NCBI GenBank assembly: GCA_032164245.1
Contig: JAVMKO010000003.1
Coordinates: forward strand, 34,719,390 to 34,783,389
Length of the DNA: 64,000 nt
Reading direction: 5' to 3'
From: Sternotherus odoratus
Taxonomy: Eukaryota; Chordata; Testudines; Kinosternidae
Positions within the stretch are counted from its first letter, which is position 1. The number at the start of each line of letters is the position of its first letter. Both the position numbers and the translations under genes were made by a program. This document shows positions 46,842 through 57,540 of this stretch, in pieces. The notes beneath the pieces were generated by a model. The model saw nothing but the letters and a program-made list of their open reading frames with translations. It was not told the DNA's origin and searched no databases.

Positions 46842-47135
46842 AAAGTACAAAGAGCACCTTAAAGACTAACTAAAGTATTGAAGCATAAGCTTTCGTGAGC
46901 TAATACCCACTTCGTCGGATGCATATAGTGGAAGTATCTAGGGGCAGGTATAAATAAGTAGGCAAGAACCAGGTTAGAGATAACAAGGTTAGTCCAATCA
47001 GGCTGAACCAGCTTGTTATCTCTAATCAGGGAGGATGAGGTACCTTGTTATCTCTAACCTGGTTCTTGCCTACTTATTTATACCTGCCCCTGGATACTTC
47101 CACTGCATGCATTCGACAAAGTGGGTATTATGTAG
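46842..47135 (-). mobile_element. Inverted pair of hammerhead-core repeats (Penelope-like?)
   Basis: Two 88-bp arms (46901-46988 and 47043-47130) are near-perfect reverse complements across a 54-bp spacer. The left copy extends outward through a complete core: on the minus strand CCGACGA, a GTGGGT...AGCTCAC stem, an intact GAAA and GCTTATGC, then the TTTAAGGTGCTCTTTG tail. The right copy stops after GTGGGTATTA, so it keeps only the first half of the core (TCGACAA). Inverted terminal repeats with hammerheads are known in Penelope-like elements. Confidence 0.55.
46901..47130. repeat. 88-bp inverted arms with 54-bp spacer
   Basis: GGGGCAGGTATAAATAAGTA and AACCAGGTTAGAGATAACAA on the left are met by TTGTTATCTCTAACCTGGTT and TACTTATTTATACCTGCCCC on the right, with only a handful of mismatches over 88 bp. 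Confidence 0.95.
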
Positions 47136-47224
47136 GCTGGTAAAATAAGCGTAGGGGGTCTTTTCATGCAGGTCCCCACATCTGTACCCTAGAGTTCAGA
47201 GTGAGGAGGAAAGCTTGACAGTCT
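47136..47224. other. Short unassigned spacer
   Basis: No recognised feature between the inverted repeat and the following LINE. Confidence 0.5.
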
Positions 47225-47702
47225 GCTTTGGATTTAACTATCCTGAGTAGGGCTATCTCATCTGCAAATTTTGCCACCTCACTGTTTGCCCCTTTTTTGA
47301 GGTCATTTATGAATATATTGAAAGGAACTGGGTCCAGTACAGACCCCTGGGGGACATCACTATTTACATCTCTCTATTCTGAAAATTGACCATTTATTCC
47401 TACTCTTTGTTTCCTATCTTTTAACTGGTTACTGAACTATGAGAGGACCTTCCCTGTTATCCCATGGCATCTTATTTTGCTTAAGAACCTTTGGCAAGGG
47501 ACATTGTCAAAGGCTTTCTGAAAATCTAAGTACACTATAGCCATTGGATCTCCCCTGTGCACATGCTTGTTGACCCCTTCAAAGAATTCTAGTAGATTGG
47601 TGATGCATGATTTCCCTTTACAAAACCATGTTGACTCTTCCCCAACAAATCATGTTTATCTATGTGTCTGACAGTTCTATTCTTAAGTATAGTTTCAACC
47701 AG
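47225..47702 (-). pseudogene. Non-LTR retrotransposon reverse transcriptase fragment
   Basis: The minus strand encodes GDPMAIVYLDFQKAFDNVP (catalytic motif A), then DVPQGSVLDPVPFN and FINDL (motif B region), and AKFADEIALL where the catalytic ADD motif should be, so the last Asp is Glu. The order is correct for a CR1/L2-type RT. It is a different lineage from the neighbouring CR1 copies, judging by motif wording. Stops and the 5' and 3' truncation make it inactive. Confidence 0.85.
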
Positions 47703-49060
47703 TTTGCATAAACAACAATGTCAAAATCCAGAAAGAAGAGACTCCAAGCAATGAAGAAATTGTCATACTTCTATTTCTTCCAGAGAAGGAAAAACTGATT
47801 GAGAATGTAAGAGTGATAGGAAGAGCTAGAATCAAGGAGTACAAGCTGAAGCCACCATTGTAAGCAATGGAATCAAGAATGCACCAATTCAAGAGACTGT
47901 ATTTCAAGGAAGGCAAATCTTAATGAGTTTTGAAATCTAGGACCAGAGTCTCCTCTGCCCTGTACCATCTGCACTATCACAGACTGAGTGTAAAACACTA
48001 CTATACTCTCTTCATCCTGGTAAATGAAAACAGAGAAATAGAGACCCGGTATGCCCAATGATTAAGGTACAGAAAAAATCTTGGCTGGGAGAAGGCCAGT
48101 GATCCCAAAAGGATATTAGACTTGATCCAGGAGCCTGGCTCAAAATTTACTCTGTAAAAAGCATCAGTTTGCAAAGGGTTTCCCAGAACTTAGTGTCAAA
48201 TAGCAATACTTTACTGCATCACACATTACCAATTTTCATACAACAATTAATTGGTGCTTACAGTACTTTCTGTATTTAGGCAATTTCTTAAGTATAGAAT
48301 TTATTTAAGTGGATACTACAGTTTGAAGCAGATGGTTCATTCTGTTTGATAAATCCTTTCTTTGTGGCTCATGGAACTAGCAGCACCATTACTGTCTAGC
48401 ATGTTAATTTGGAATCCATGTGCCAAACTTCATTACAAAATTGTATGATAAAAAAAATCTGCTATGTGTGCTATTTCTATTTCTGATGGCACAGTAGTGA
48501 TTCTGTAGTTAAAGCTCTATCCAGACTTCCTTTTTAAGCCTTATTTTGAATCCCCTTCCATTTTTTGATAGGAGGAAACAAACTGTCTGAAAATGTATCT
48601 GGTTATTAGGAGAATAATTTTTTCTGATGGTTTGGAAACTAGAAGATTAAAAAAACTTTCATATGGTAATTCATCTCAAATTAATTATGTTTTACATTTA
48701 CAGTTGTATTTCCAAATTCTATGGACCCTTTTTTCAGCACAGGAATTATTTAAGAACTTCAAATTTCATACATTACATATTATCAGTCTCTATGGCCTAC
48801 AACAATTTTCATAGGAAGTACATGCTGAAAAAAAAGAATCTTCAACATTATGTAGTGGATCTCCTCCATTTCCTTAGTAATTAAAAGTTTAATCACCTAG
48901 TGATTAAAGGTTTCATAACTAAGCAATTAGCTCTCAAAGTTTAAGTGCTAGGCATTTGACTCCATTTTGGAACTGGCAGTAGTTGGGTTTGCAGTGCTGG
49001 GTGGATCATGGGAGAGTACTTATCTTGGGCAAAGGGGCTTAGACAGTGTCAGGGACAGAG
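47703..49060. other. Unassigned AT-rich DNA
   Basis: No certain repeats or exons. Small frames near 48593-48884 overlap in two phases and look like chance. Confidence 0.45.
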
Positions 49061-49064
49061 GGAA

Positions 49065-50582
49065 GCTCCAGTGTGGGATCCTTAATGAATGAGGGAGGCA
49101 GCCTCTTAACAGATGATGTGGAAAAAGCAGAAGTACTCAATGCTTTTTTTTTGCCTTGGTCTTCACAGACAAGCTCAGCACCCAACCTTCTCTCCTAGGC
49201 AACACAGTATGGGGAGGAGATGAGTAGCCATCAGTGGGTAAAGAACAGATTAAGAACTATTAAGGACATGCACAAGTCCATGAGTCCAGATCTAATACAT
49301 CCGAGAGAATTGGCTGATGTGATTGCAGAGCCATTGGCCATTATCTTTGAAAACTTGTGGTGGTCTGGGGAGGTCCTGGATGATTAGAAAAGGCAAATAT
49401 AGAGCCCATCTTTAAAAAGGGAAGACGGGGGAACTACAGACTTTTGATACAGTCACGCACAGTATTCTTGCCAGCAAGTTTAAAAAGTATGGATTGGATG
49501 AATGGACTATAAGGTGGATAGAAAGCTGGCTAGATTATCTGACTCAATGGGTAGTGATCAACGTCTCTATGTCCAGTTGGCAGTTAGTATCAAGTGGAAT
49601 ACTCTTGGAGTTGGTCCTGTGGCCGGTTTTGTTCAACATCTTTATTAATGATTAATGGTGGGATGGATTGCACCCTCAGTAAGTTCACAGATGACACTAA
49701 ACTGAGGGGAGAGGTAGATGCACTGGAAGGTAGGAATAGGGTGCAGATTGACCTAGACAAATTGGAGGATTGGACCAAAAGATATTTGATGAGGTTCAAC
49801 AAGGACAAGTGCAGAGTTCTTAAGTTAGGACGAAAGAATCCCATACACCACTACAGGCTGGGGACCAACTGGCTAAGCAACAGTTCTACATACAAGGATC
49901 TGGGGATTACAGTGAATAAGAAGCTGGATATGAGTCAGATGTGTGCCCTTGTGGCCCAGAAAGCTAACGGCATATTGGACTGCATTAATAGGAGCATTGC
50001 CAGCAGATCGAGGAAAGTGATTATTCCCCTTTATTCCACACTGGTGAGGCCACATCTGGAGTATTGCATCCGGTTTTGTCATTCCTCCTCCACAGAAAGG
50101 ATGTGGAGAAACTGGAGAGAATTCAGTGGAAGGCAACAAAGATTTTCAGGGGGTTAGGGTGCATGACTTATGAGGAGAGGCTGAGAGAACTAGGCTTGTT
50201 TAGTCTGCTGAAGAGAAGAGTGTGTGTGTGTGGGGGGGGGGATTTGATAGTAACCTTCAATTCAAGGGCTTCCAAAGAGAATGGAGCTTGGCTGTTCTCA
50301 GTGGTGGCAGATGACAGAACAAAGAGCAATGATCTCAAATTGCAATGTGGAAGGTCTAGGTTTGATATTAAGAAACACTATTTCACTGGGAGGGTGGTGA
50401 AGCACTGGAATGGGTTAACTAAGGAGATTTTGGAATCTCCATCCTTAGCAGTTTTTAAGGATAAGCTTGACAAACTCCTGGCTGGGATGATTTAGTTGGT
50501 GTTGGTCCTGCTTTTAGCAAGGGTTTGGACTAGATGACTTCCTGAGATCTCTTCCAAACCTAATCTTCTATGACTCTATGAA
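49065..50582 (+). mobile_element. CR1 element with internal deletion, sense
   Basis: Starts in ORF2 with residues like EGSLLTDDVEKAEVLNAFF and runs to the 3' end CTTCCAAACCTAATCTTCTA, TGACTCTATGAA. The coding runs from GNYR straight to FDTVTHSILASK near 49440, so several hundred bases with the first RT motifs are missing. 5' truncated. A TG/G microsatellite has grown at 50219-50242. Confidence 0.9.
49594..50495 (+). pseudogene. CR1 ORF2, reverse transcriptase C-terminal part
   Basis: Two overlapping frames give the RT thumb and C-terminal region: SKFTDDTKLRGEVDALEGR (the ADD catalytic site changed to TDD), DLDKLEDWTKRYLMRFNKDK, KANGILDCINRSIASRSR and [14 protein letters not shown] frameshift near 50090 moves it to the second frame, ending ESPSLAVFKDKLDKLLAGMI. 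Inactive but recent enough to read through. Confidence 0.9.
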
Positions 50583-51164
50583 CGTACATTGTCCTTTGGT
50601 GGCTGGCAGACATGTTAAAATCCAACAGGGCAGTAATCTCTTCCTGCCAACCTCAGTTAGTGAGTAAAGGTAACATGAGGTGCTCTAGCTCAATACTAGT
50701 GCGTTCATTGGTTCTTCCCCATCACCAGATTACCATCTGATGGTCAAAGGGAAAAACAGAACTGTGAACTGGCCAGTGAAAAGCCAGATGCTTAAAAGGA
50801 AAGTCTCAAAATATACCAATCTTTTCAAACCTATGAACCTTTTTGTCCAACCTAAATGAAGGCAAACTATAAACAACCAGGAATCACATAATGGGTTAAT
50901 AGGTAATGTGAAACATCATACTTCATATCATATTAATTTCCATGATTATGACATTATCTGGTTAAATAACTGTTTAGTAACATTTGAAATACTGCAATCA
51001 ATTTCTTTATTCAAACATTGTACACAAAGGAGGAAGGGAGAATCTCCCATGATAACTAGGTAGGATTCAAATCAAAACTAAGAGGATTTGGGATTCAGCT
51101 TATGTAGAACAATTGGGATAATGCTGACCATTTTAGGACAGAAGGCATGGGAAGCATCTCATTT
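50583..51164. other. Unassigned noncoding DNA
   Basis: No recognised repeats or exons. Confidence 0.5.
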
Positions 51165-51436
51165 TCATAGAGTCATATAGTTTAAAGCCAGAAGTATCCA
51201 ATCTGACCACTGATATAATAGGCCATAGTAATTTACCCAGATACCACTGTACTGAGACCAATATCTTGTGTTAGACTAAAGTATATAGCTCAGAGAGGCA
51301 TCCAGTCTAGATCTGAAAACATCAGAGATGGAGAATCCACCACTTCCCTTGGTAGTTTGTTCTGAGGGTTAATTACCCTCACTGTTAAAAGTTTGCTCCT
51401 TATTCCTCATTCTAAATTGTCTTGCTTCAGCTTCAT
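51165..51436 (-). mobile_element. Older CR1, 3' part (outer layer of a nest)
   Basis: CATAGAGTCATATAGTTTAA, then CATCAGAGATGGAGAATCCA, CCACTTCCCTTGGTAGTTTG and ATTGTCTTGCTTCAGCTT follow the reversed 3' region of a diverged CR1. It stops inside a conserved sentence that resumes at about 53195 (CATTGGGTCATGTTATGCC), so a later insertion split it. Confidence 0.85.
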
Positions 51437-51448
51437 AGAATCAAAGAA
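51437..51448 (-). mobile_element. Younger CR1, outermost 3' terminal repeats
   Basis: CATAGAATCAAAGAA units are the start of the octamer tail of the younger CR1. The Helitron starts directly after and the tail continues at 52490 with TCATAGAATATTAGGG. Confidence 0.7.
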
Positions 51449-52489
51449 TCTATATATATAAAAGTCAAATGGTGTATGCGTGCATGTATGTATGCGTGTA
51501 TGTACGTGCACTTACTCCTTCCACACCGTTTGAGCTAGAGACTTGAAATTTGGTACAGTTATAGGTCTTAGAGTCCTAATCAGGGTAAGAGTTGAAATTT
51601 TTTCAAATCTCACCTCTGACGCCCCCCAGGGGTGAAATTCTTTAAAGGCCAATCACATCAGCTGGGCAGCTGCTGTTCTCTGTGACATAGTTATGATGTC
51701 ATAATACCCCCTCCAACGGACCCTGCATTCGCTCAGCTCTCTGCCCCCTCCCCCCCTCCAACGGACCCCGCACTCGCTCAGCTCTCTGCCCCCTCCCCCC
51801 TCCAACAGACCCCGCACTCGCTCAGCTCTCTGCTCCCTCCCCACCTCCGATGGACCCGAGTTGGGTTTGGTCGGAGGGTAAGTGAGGTAGGGGTGTCAGG
51901 TTTGGTCGGGGAGTTAGGTGGGGGTGTCGGGTTTGGTCCGGGGGTGAGGTGGGGGTGTCGGGTTTGGTCTGGGGGGCTGGGAAGGTGTTGGGGTGGGTGA
52001 GGGGTGAGGGGTGAGGAGTGGGTGTTGGGGTTGGTCAGGGGGTGTTGGGTTTGGTGGGGGGGGTAAGGTGGTGGTGTTGGGTTTGTTTGGGGGGGCAAGG
52101 AGGGGGGTCAGGGTTGGTCGAGAGGTAAGTGAGGTGTGGGTGTTGGGTTTGTTTGTGGTGGTAGGTAGGGGTGTCGGGTTTAGTTGGGGGGGGAAAGTGA
52201 GGCGGGTGTGTCAGGTTTGGTCTACGGGGGGTGAGGTGTGGGTGTTGGTCAGGGGGTGTTGGTAGGGGGTGACGTGGGGGTGTTGGGTTTGGGTGGGGGG
52301 TGAAAATGTGAGTCGGGGTTGGTCGAGGGGTAAGTGAGGTGGGGGTGTCGGGTTTGGTCAGGGGGGTGAGGTGGGGGTGTCAGGTTTGCTCTCTGCCCCC
52401 TCCCCCGTCCAACAGACCCCGCACTCGCTCAGCTCTCTGCCCCCTCCCCACCTCCGACGGACCCGAGCAATGCCGGGTATTTTTGCTAG
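51449..52489 (+). mobile_element. Non-autonomous Helitron
   Basis: Begins TCTATATATATATAAAAGTC, with A before it, and ends GCCGGGTATTTTTGCTAG, with T after it. These are the 5' TC, the 3' CTAG and the A/T target used by Helitrons. A short hairpin-like ACCCGAGCAATGCCGGGT precedes the 3' end. It lies in the octamer tail of a CR1. The centre is a G-rich minisatellite, and no Rep/helicase is encoded. Orientation follows the TC-to-CTAG order. Confidence 0.85.
51855..52385 (+). repeat. G-rich minisatellite inside the Helitron
   Basis: Units of the form GGGTGTCGGGTTTGGTCNGG, GGGTGAGGTG recur with variable length. Flanking it on both sides is CTCTGCCCCCTCCCC...CCGCACTCGCTCAGCT, itself repeated at least three times. 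The G-rich strand is a plausible quadruplex former. Confidence 0.9.
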
Positions 52490-53195
52490 TCATAGAATAT
52501 TAGGGTTGGAAGGGACCACTGGAGCTCATCTAGTCGAACCCCCTGCTTAAAGCAGGACCAATCCCCAAATAAATCATCCCAGCCAGGGCTTTGTCAAGCC
52601 TGACCTTAAAAACCTCTAAGGAAGGTGATTCTACCACCTCCCTAGGTAACCCATTCCAATGCTTCACCACCCTCCCAGTGAAAAAGTTTTTCCTAATATC
52701 CAATCTAAACCTTTCCAACTGCAACTTGAGACCATCACTCCTTGTTCTGTCATCTGATGCCACTGAGAACATCTAGATCCATCCCCCTTTCAGGTAGTTG
52801 AAAGCAGCTATCAAATCTCCCTTAAGTCTTCTCTTAGGTAGACTAAACAATCTCAGTTCTCTCAGCCTCTCCTCATAAGTCCTGCGCTCAAGGCCCCTAA
52901 TCATTTTTGTTGCCCTTCTCTGAACTCTTTCCAATTTTTCCACATCCTTCTTGTAGTGTGGGCACCAAAACTGGACACAGTACTCCAGATGAGGCCTCAC
53001 CAATGTCGAAAAGAGGGGAACAATCACATCCCTCGATCTGCTGGCTATGCCCCTACTTATACAGCCCAAAATGCCATTAGCCTTCTTGGAACAAGGGCAC
53101 ACTGTTGATTCATATCCAGCTTCTCATCCACTGTAACCCCTAGGTCCTTTTCTGCAGAACTGCTGCCTAGCCATTCGGTCCCTAATCTGTAGCAG
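52490..53195 (-). mobile_element. Younger CR1 (middle layer of the nest)
   Basis: TCATAGAATATTAGGGTTGG, AAGGGACCACTGGAGCTCAT, CCAGTGAAAAAGTTTTTCCT and GTACTCCAGATGAGGCCTCA are close to a typical CR1 read backwards. Few mismatches suggest it is the freshest CR1 here. It ends at about 53195-53204 after GTAGCAGTGCAT, where it rejoins the older CR1 with a few bases of shared sequence. Confidence 0.9.
52530..53102 (-). pseudogene. CR1 ORF2 C-terminal coding remnant
   Basis: Frames on the minus strand encode [53 protein letters not shown], then, after a stop and phase change near 52773, [20 protein letters not shown]. The wording is nearly that of an intact CR1 ORF2 end. Confidence 0.9.
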
Positions 53196-54080
53196 TGCAT
53201 TGGGTCATGTTATGCCTTTCTCCACTACATTAATAAGCCCTTTATTACCCAGTAGTTTCTCCCTATGAAGGTATTGATAGATACTGAAAACAAGTTACCT
53301 GTCAATCCTTTTGGTAACCCAGACAGATTGAGCTCTTTATGTTTTCCACGGAAAGACATTTTCTCCAGCCCAAAAATTATTTTTGTAGCTTTTTTCTGTA
53401 CCCTCTCCAATTTGTCAATGTCATTTTAAAAAATGTGGGCATCAGAGCAGGTGTGAGGTAAAATCGCATCCTTCCTCCTACTCATCTGTTTTATACACTT
53501 ATGAGTCACATTAGCCATTTTGCCCCAGCATTGCACTGAGAGCTGATGTTGAGTTTCTTGTCCACTCTGATCCCTAAATCTCTCCTGAGTCACTGCTAAC
53601 CAGTGTATAGCCCCATTCTGTAGGCACGGCCTACATTCCTTTTTCCTAGAGGTATAACTTTGCATTTGACTCTATTAAAATTATTTTTGTTTAAATGGGC
53701 CCAGCTCACTTTCTGACCCAGATCACTCTGCATGGCTGCCCTGTCCTCATCATTATTTATCACTCCATCAAACTTTGTGGTGTCCTCAAATTTTATTAGC
53801 AGTGATGTTATATATTTACTTCCAGATCATTGATAAAAGATTTAATATTTAATTCCTGAGGAACTCCATTTTAAACACCCAATCGATGACAATACCCCAT
53901 TGGAATTTACTTTTTGAGATATGTCAGTTACCCAGGTCTTAAACCATTTAATATGAACTCTATGGATATTGTATAATCCATTTTTAAAATTCAGGATGTA
54001 ATTTGGATCTAAATCAAATGCCTTAAAAAATTCTAAGTTTGTTATGTATACACAGTTACCTTTTTCAATTTTGTAATCTA
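53196..54080 (-). mobile_element. Older CR1, continuation (outer layer)
   Basis: CATTGGGTCATGTTATGCC, AGCCCTTTATTACCCAGTAG, CAGATTGAGCTCTTTATG and TTGTACCCTCTCCAATTT-like words continue the CR1 interrupted at 51436. Further right come the reversed RT parts (TGCATTTGACTCTATTAAAA, TTCTAAGTTTGTTATGTATA). Coding is heavily broken (e.g. ERVQKKATKIIFGLEKMS). Confidence 0.8.
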
Positions 54081-56540
54081 ATCTAAGGAAGAGTAGAGAT
54101 CTGTTGGGTGGAAAAGAGAAGTAATCTGGCTTGAGAGAGAGTGTTGAAAACTGTCTTGGGTGGGAGGATGAAGTCTGGAAGTGAGCTGTCTATGGGCAAA
54201 CTGAATTGCTGTCACCCATTGAAAGAAGACAGGCAATGAAAGGAGGAAAGAAACCCAATCTGGATTTTGAAGTTTGGGATCTGGCTGTCTTGAGCAATAT
54301 GAGAAAAGTCCCCTGGCAAAGTAATTTCTGTGCCAAAACCAACCCCCAAAAAATCTCATAGTAACCTTAAAAACGTTGTTTCAAATCCAGTGAAACTGAT
54401 TAAGTCAAATATATAAATTAAAATAAATCACTAAAATGTTAAAAACAAATAAAGGAGTCAGTCTTATGCAAACTATTATATAACCTATATGAAAACAGGA
54501 TTTATAGTGGAAATGCTGATAGGCTAACCTAAGTCTGAAGTTGGGACACTACTACAGTGTAATATTCCCATCCTGGCCTTGTTCATTGCACCTTCTAATT
54601 CATTGCCATGAATTTTCTTAAAGATAAACTTGAATGATTGTTGAAAATAGCTTGTAAGTGTGGTTCCAGGCTCTTAGTATCGTTTGGTAAAAGCCTAAAC
54701 AACCCTGTGAGAGCTGCAGCAACAGAACAGTTTGTCAAAATAAAACCTTAAGCAGATGGTTCTAAATCATAGGAACTCCACTTTGTATGCTGAATGCTTG
54801 AGCAGTTCCATGAATAACAGAAAGCTGTCCACAAATATGTGGGGAAAGAGCAGATGTGTGAGGCTGATGTTGCCTGATCTCCACCAAATGGAATCTTATT
54901 GCTGTCAAAAGCACTGTCTCTTGTCTGTTTGAGACAGTGACTTAAAGCATTCACTTGAAACACCTCCGTTTTTTAAATACCGCACCTCTACTTGTTGCTG
55001 TGAAAACTGAGCATTTACATCAGCATGGCGGGAAGGTAGACGCTGCACCAAAGACTGTCTGAGGGAACATTCTCTCAGCTTCTCTTTAAAATTTCTACAT
55101 AAAACTTAAATGGCTTTTGGTTTTGCCAACTTCATTGCAATTTCACTTAGCAGAGCAGATCTTCTTAATCACCACAATCTTTCATCTGTGTTAATGCAGT
55201 TTTGTGCCAGTGTAACAAACACTGAGGTTTTAAATAGAAGTACAATATTGTAAGACTGAACTGGTGCAGTGACGACACAAGCCCTTCTATCCAACCCCGG
55301 TAAGCCATATTTCAAGAGAACTAACATCACTGCGCTTTTGAGTACAGCTCCACAGACAGAAAGAATAGGCAAATAGACAAGAGTGTCTCACAGGATGACA
55401 TTCTACTTGTATATAATATAGTGAATATCATTTATATAAGATTGGACCTATTTTAAATGTTACCATGATGTTTCGCAGATTCCTCCACAGAAGATGAATG
55501 ATCCGCGACTGTCAATTTGGCTCCTAACAAATACTTCCACAGCCTGAAGAGCTGTAGGGAAACACATGAGTACCACGGATATGATATCTTGAAGCAGACA
55601 GCACAGCAGAGATGAGGACAAGACCATTTCAGAAATGATTATATTTGGTTTTGCAACGAACTTGTTGTCCACCCAGCTGCTCTTACAGGATACAGCCAAA
55701 AAAGAAGAAATATATTATAATGGGATCCCCATTCCATTTCAGGGCTACTTGTAATCTGCAGAGTGAAGTAAAACCAAGCTAGTTCAATTAATTGTTTGCA
55801 CAGCCTCCATCATCTTCTCTCCCTTTCCTAAAAAGACTGAGTCAAAGAAATAATCCCAGAAGTTTTAAGCTATTTTTTCAGGAAAATGAAGATCTCAGTG
55901 TCTCATGGACTGAATAGGGTTCACTGAGAGAGCATGTCCCCAGTGCAACAACACTGAAGGTCTATATATTATAAACACTGGAATATGGTCTGCTAAAGAA
56001 GAGATCATTGATTATTCATTTTGCAGGTCACCAATCACTCATTCTGCTGAGGGAGGAGGATGACGACTACTCTGTTATTTAAGAAACTGTCAGTCTGTTT
56101 CATTATTCTCTCATAATGTGGTTTGTCTATCTCCATAATATCACCCACTATCTGGCACTAACTGAAGCCTTAGGCTACCTACCATGTACAATATCATTGC
56201 CATAAATTATGCTGTTAGCTTTGCTGTTCCAGAAACCTATGCTCCTTTGAGTTACACACTCCAGGTGGCCTACAATAGGCTTTTTTTAACCATTAAAATA
56301 TCTGATCAGGAGCTGGAGGAGTAGAATATAGAGGTATGTGCATTAATTTAAAACATGAGAGTATGACACAGGCTATATATTTTCAATGTACTTCATGAAA
56401 GCATAGAAAATGGCCTGTGAGATTTTAAATATTTTTATATATTGTCACACTTGTTTTAACTAAAGGCGTAGCATGAACTGAAGAGAAACAAAATCCTTTT
56501 GACTGTGCCTCTCTCGCAGAATTGCTTTGTTCTGCCTTTC
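54081..56540. other. Unassigned AT-rich DNA
   Basis: About 2.5 kb without a recognised element. Minus-strand frames of 67-93 codons near 54078-54359 and 54748-54963 have no domain features. Confidence 0.45.
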
Positions 56541-56878
56541 CAAGTCCTTTTGCCACCTGTAGAAGGGGTACCATTGCCTGCTGAGCACCCTCTTGTGACA
56601 GAGTGTGGTTCTGCTGTGACCTGCCTCAATAACAATTAGATCACATAAAAAGCTCAGGCAAGGAGAAGCTACACAGTATTGTAGCAGTATATCTTCCATA
56701 AATAAAGCCTTCCGATAGGAACACTTGTACACTTGTAAAAGCCAGATAAAACTTAAAAGTGTCTAGATTCCAGCAGCAACTCCTTGTGTTATAAGGCCTC
56801 AGGCCTCTCTATTGCCTTTCCACTGGTTGTTCAGATTTCCTCATGGGCCCTTCCGCCTGGAGAGCTTTTGCTGTCTTC
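56541..56878. other. Unassigned, possibly an old repeat
   Basis: TTGCCTGCTGAGCACCCTCT, TGTGGTTCTGCTGTGACCTG and a nearby AATAAAG near 56701 give an impression of a degraded interspersed repeat, but I cannot place it in a family. Confidence 0.3.
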
Positions 56879-57045
56879 TGAAGGCTTTTGCAGGTTCTGA
56901 AGGCCCCCCTCCCTCCCTCATCTTTTGAGCCTGAGCTGCAATGTCTACAGAGCTATTTTTTAGCACTGTAGCATAAGTCCCACAAGCCCAAGTTGTTGAC
57001 CCAGGCTCAGAGGTACTGCTCATTGTATAGACATACCCTCATTAG
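56879..57045. mobile_element. Half of a palindromic MITE (AGGGTATGTCTACACT family)
   Basis: The right end TGTATAGACATACCCTCATT is the complement of the AGGGTATGTCTACAC terminus typical of a turtle palindromic MITE. Inside, GACCCAGGCTCAGAGG, CCCACAAGCCCAAGTTGTTG and AGCCTGAGCTGCAATGTCTA match half of its palindrome. The other half is absent. Confidence 0.65.
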
Positions 57046-57135
57046 GTGCTGAATTAACTACACGTTAACTAGCCCCACCTAGACGTGGGTTGGCTCATTC
57101 ACTTCAGTGGAACCTGTCACAGGATAGGTTTAAGA

Positions 57136-57540
57136 TTAGCAGCCATGTTAGTCTGTATCCATAAATAAGACAAGGAGTACTTGTGGCACCTTAGAGACTA
57201 ACCAGTTTATTTCAGCATAAGCCTTTGTAGGCTATAGCCCACTTTCTCGGGTGCACAGAATGGAACAGAAGTAAGATGTATTTATATACACAGAAATAAA
57301 AAAAAAGGTTGTACATTACCATACCAATTCTAAGAGGCTGTTTAATTTGGATGGGCCATTATCAGCAGGAGGAAAAAAACTTTTGTAGTGGATCTCTGTC
57401 TGACAGGTGATAATCTTTGAAGCAAACTTAACAGGGAAATACATTCAATTAGTGTAATGAGAAAGCCACTCATAGTCCCTGTTTAACCTTTGGTTGATAG
57501 TGTCCAATTTGCAAAATAATTCCAGTCACAGGATAGTTGG
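57136..57540 (-). mobile_element. Hammerhead-core repeat, antisense, longer copy
   Basis: GCAGCCATGTTAGTCTGTAT, AAGGAGTACTTGTGGCACCT and TTAGAGACTAACCAGTTTAT are the family tail in reverse. GCATAAGCCTTTGTAGGCTATAGCCCACTT is the core stem with the GAAA changed to CAAA and the CUGANGA block lost. The sequence continues through ATGGGCCATTATCAGCAGG, so about 270 bp of adjoining element are kept. Confidence 0.55.

Noticed and set aside
51653..52265. Frames rich in Gly/Arg or Pro on both strands
   Set aside because: They translate the G-rich minisatellite inside the Helitron.
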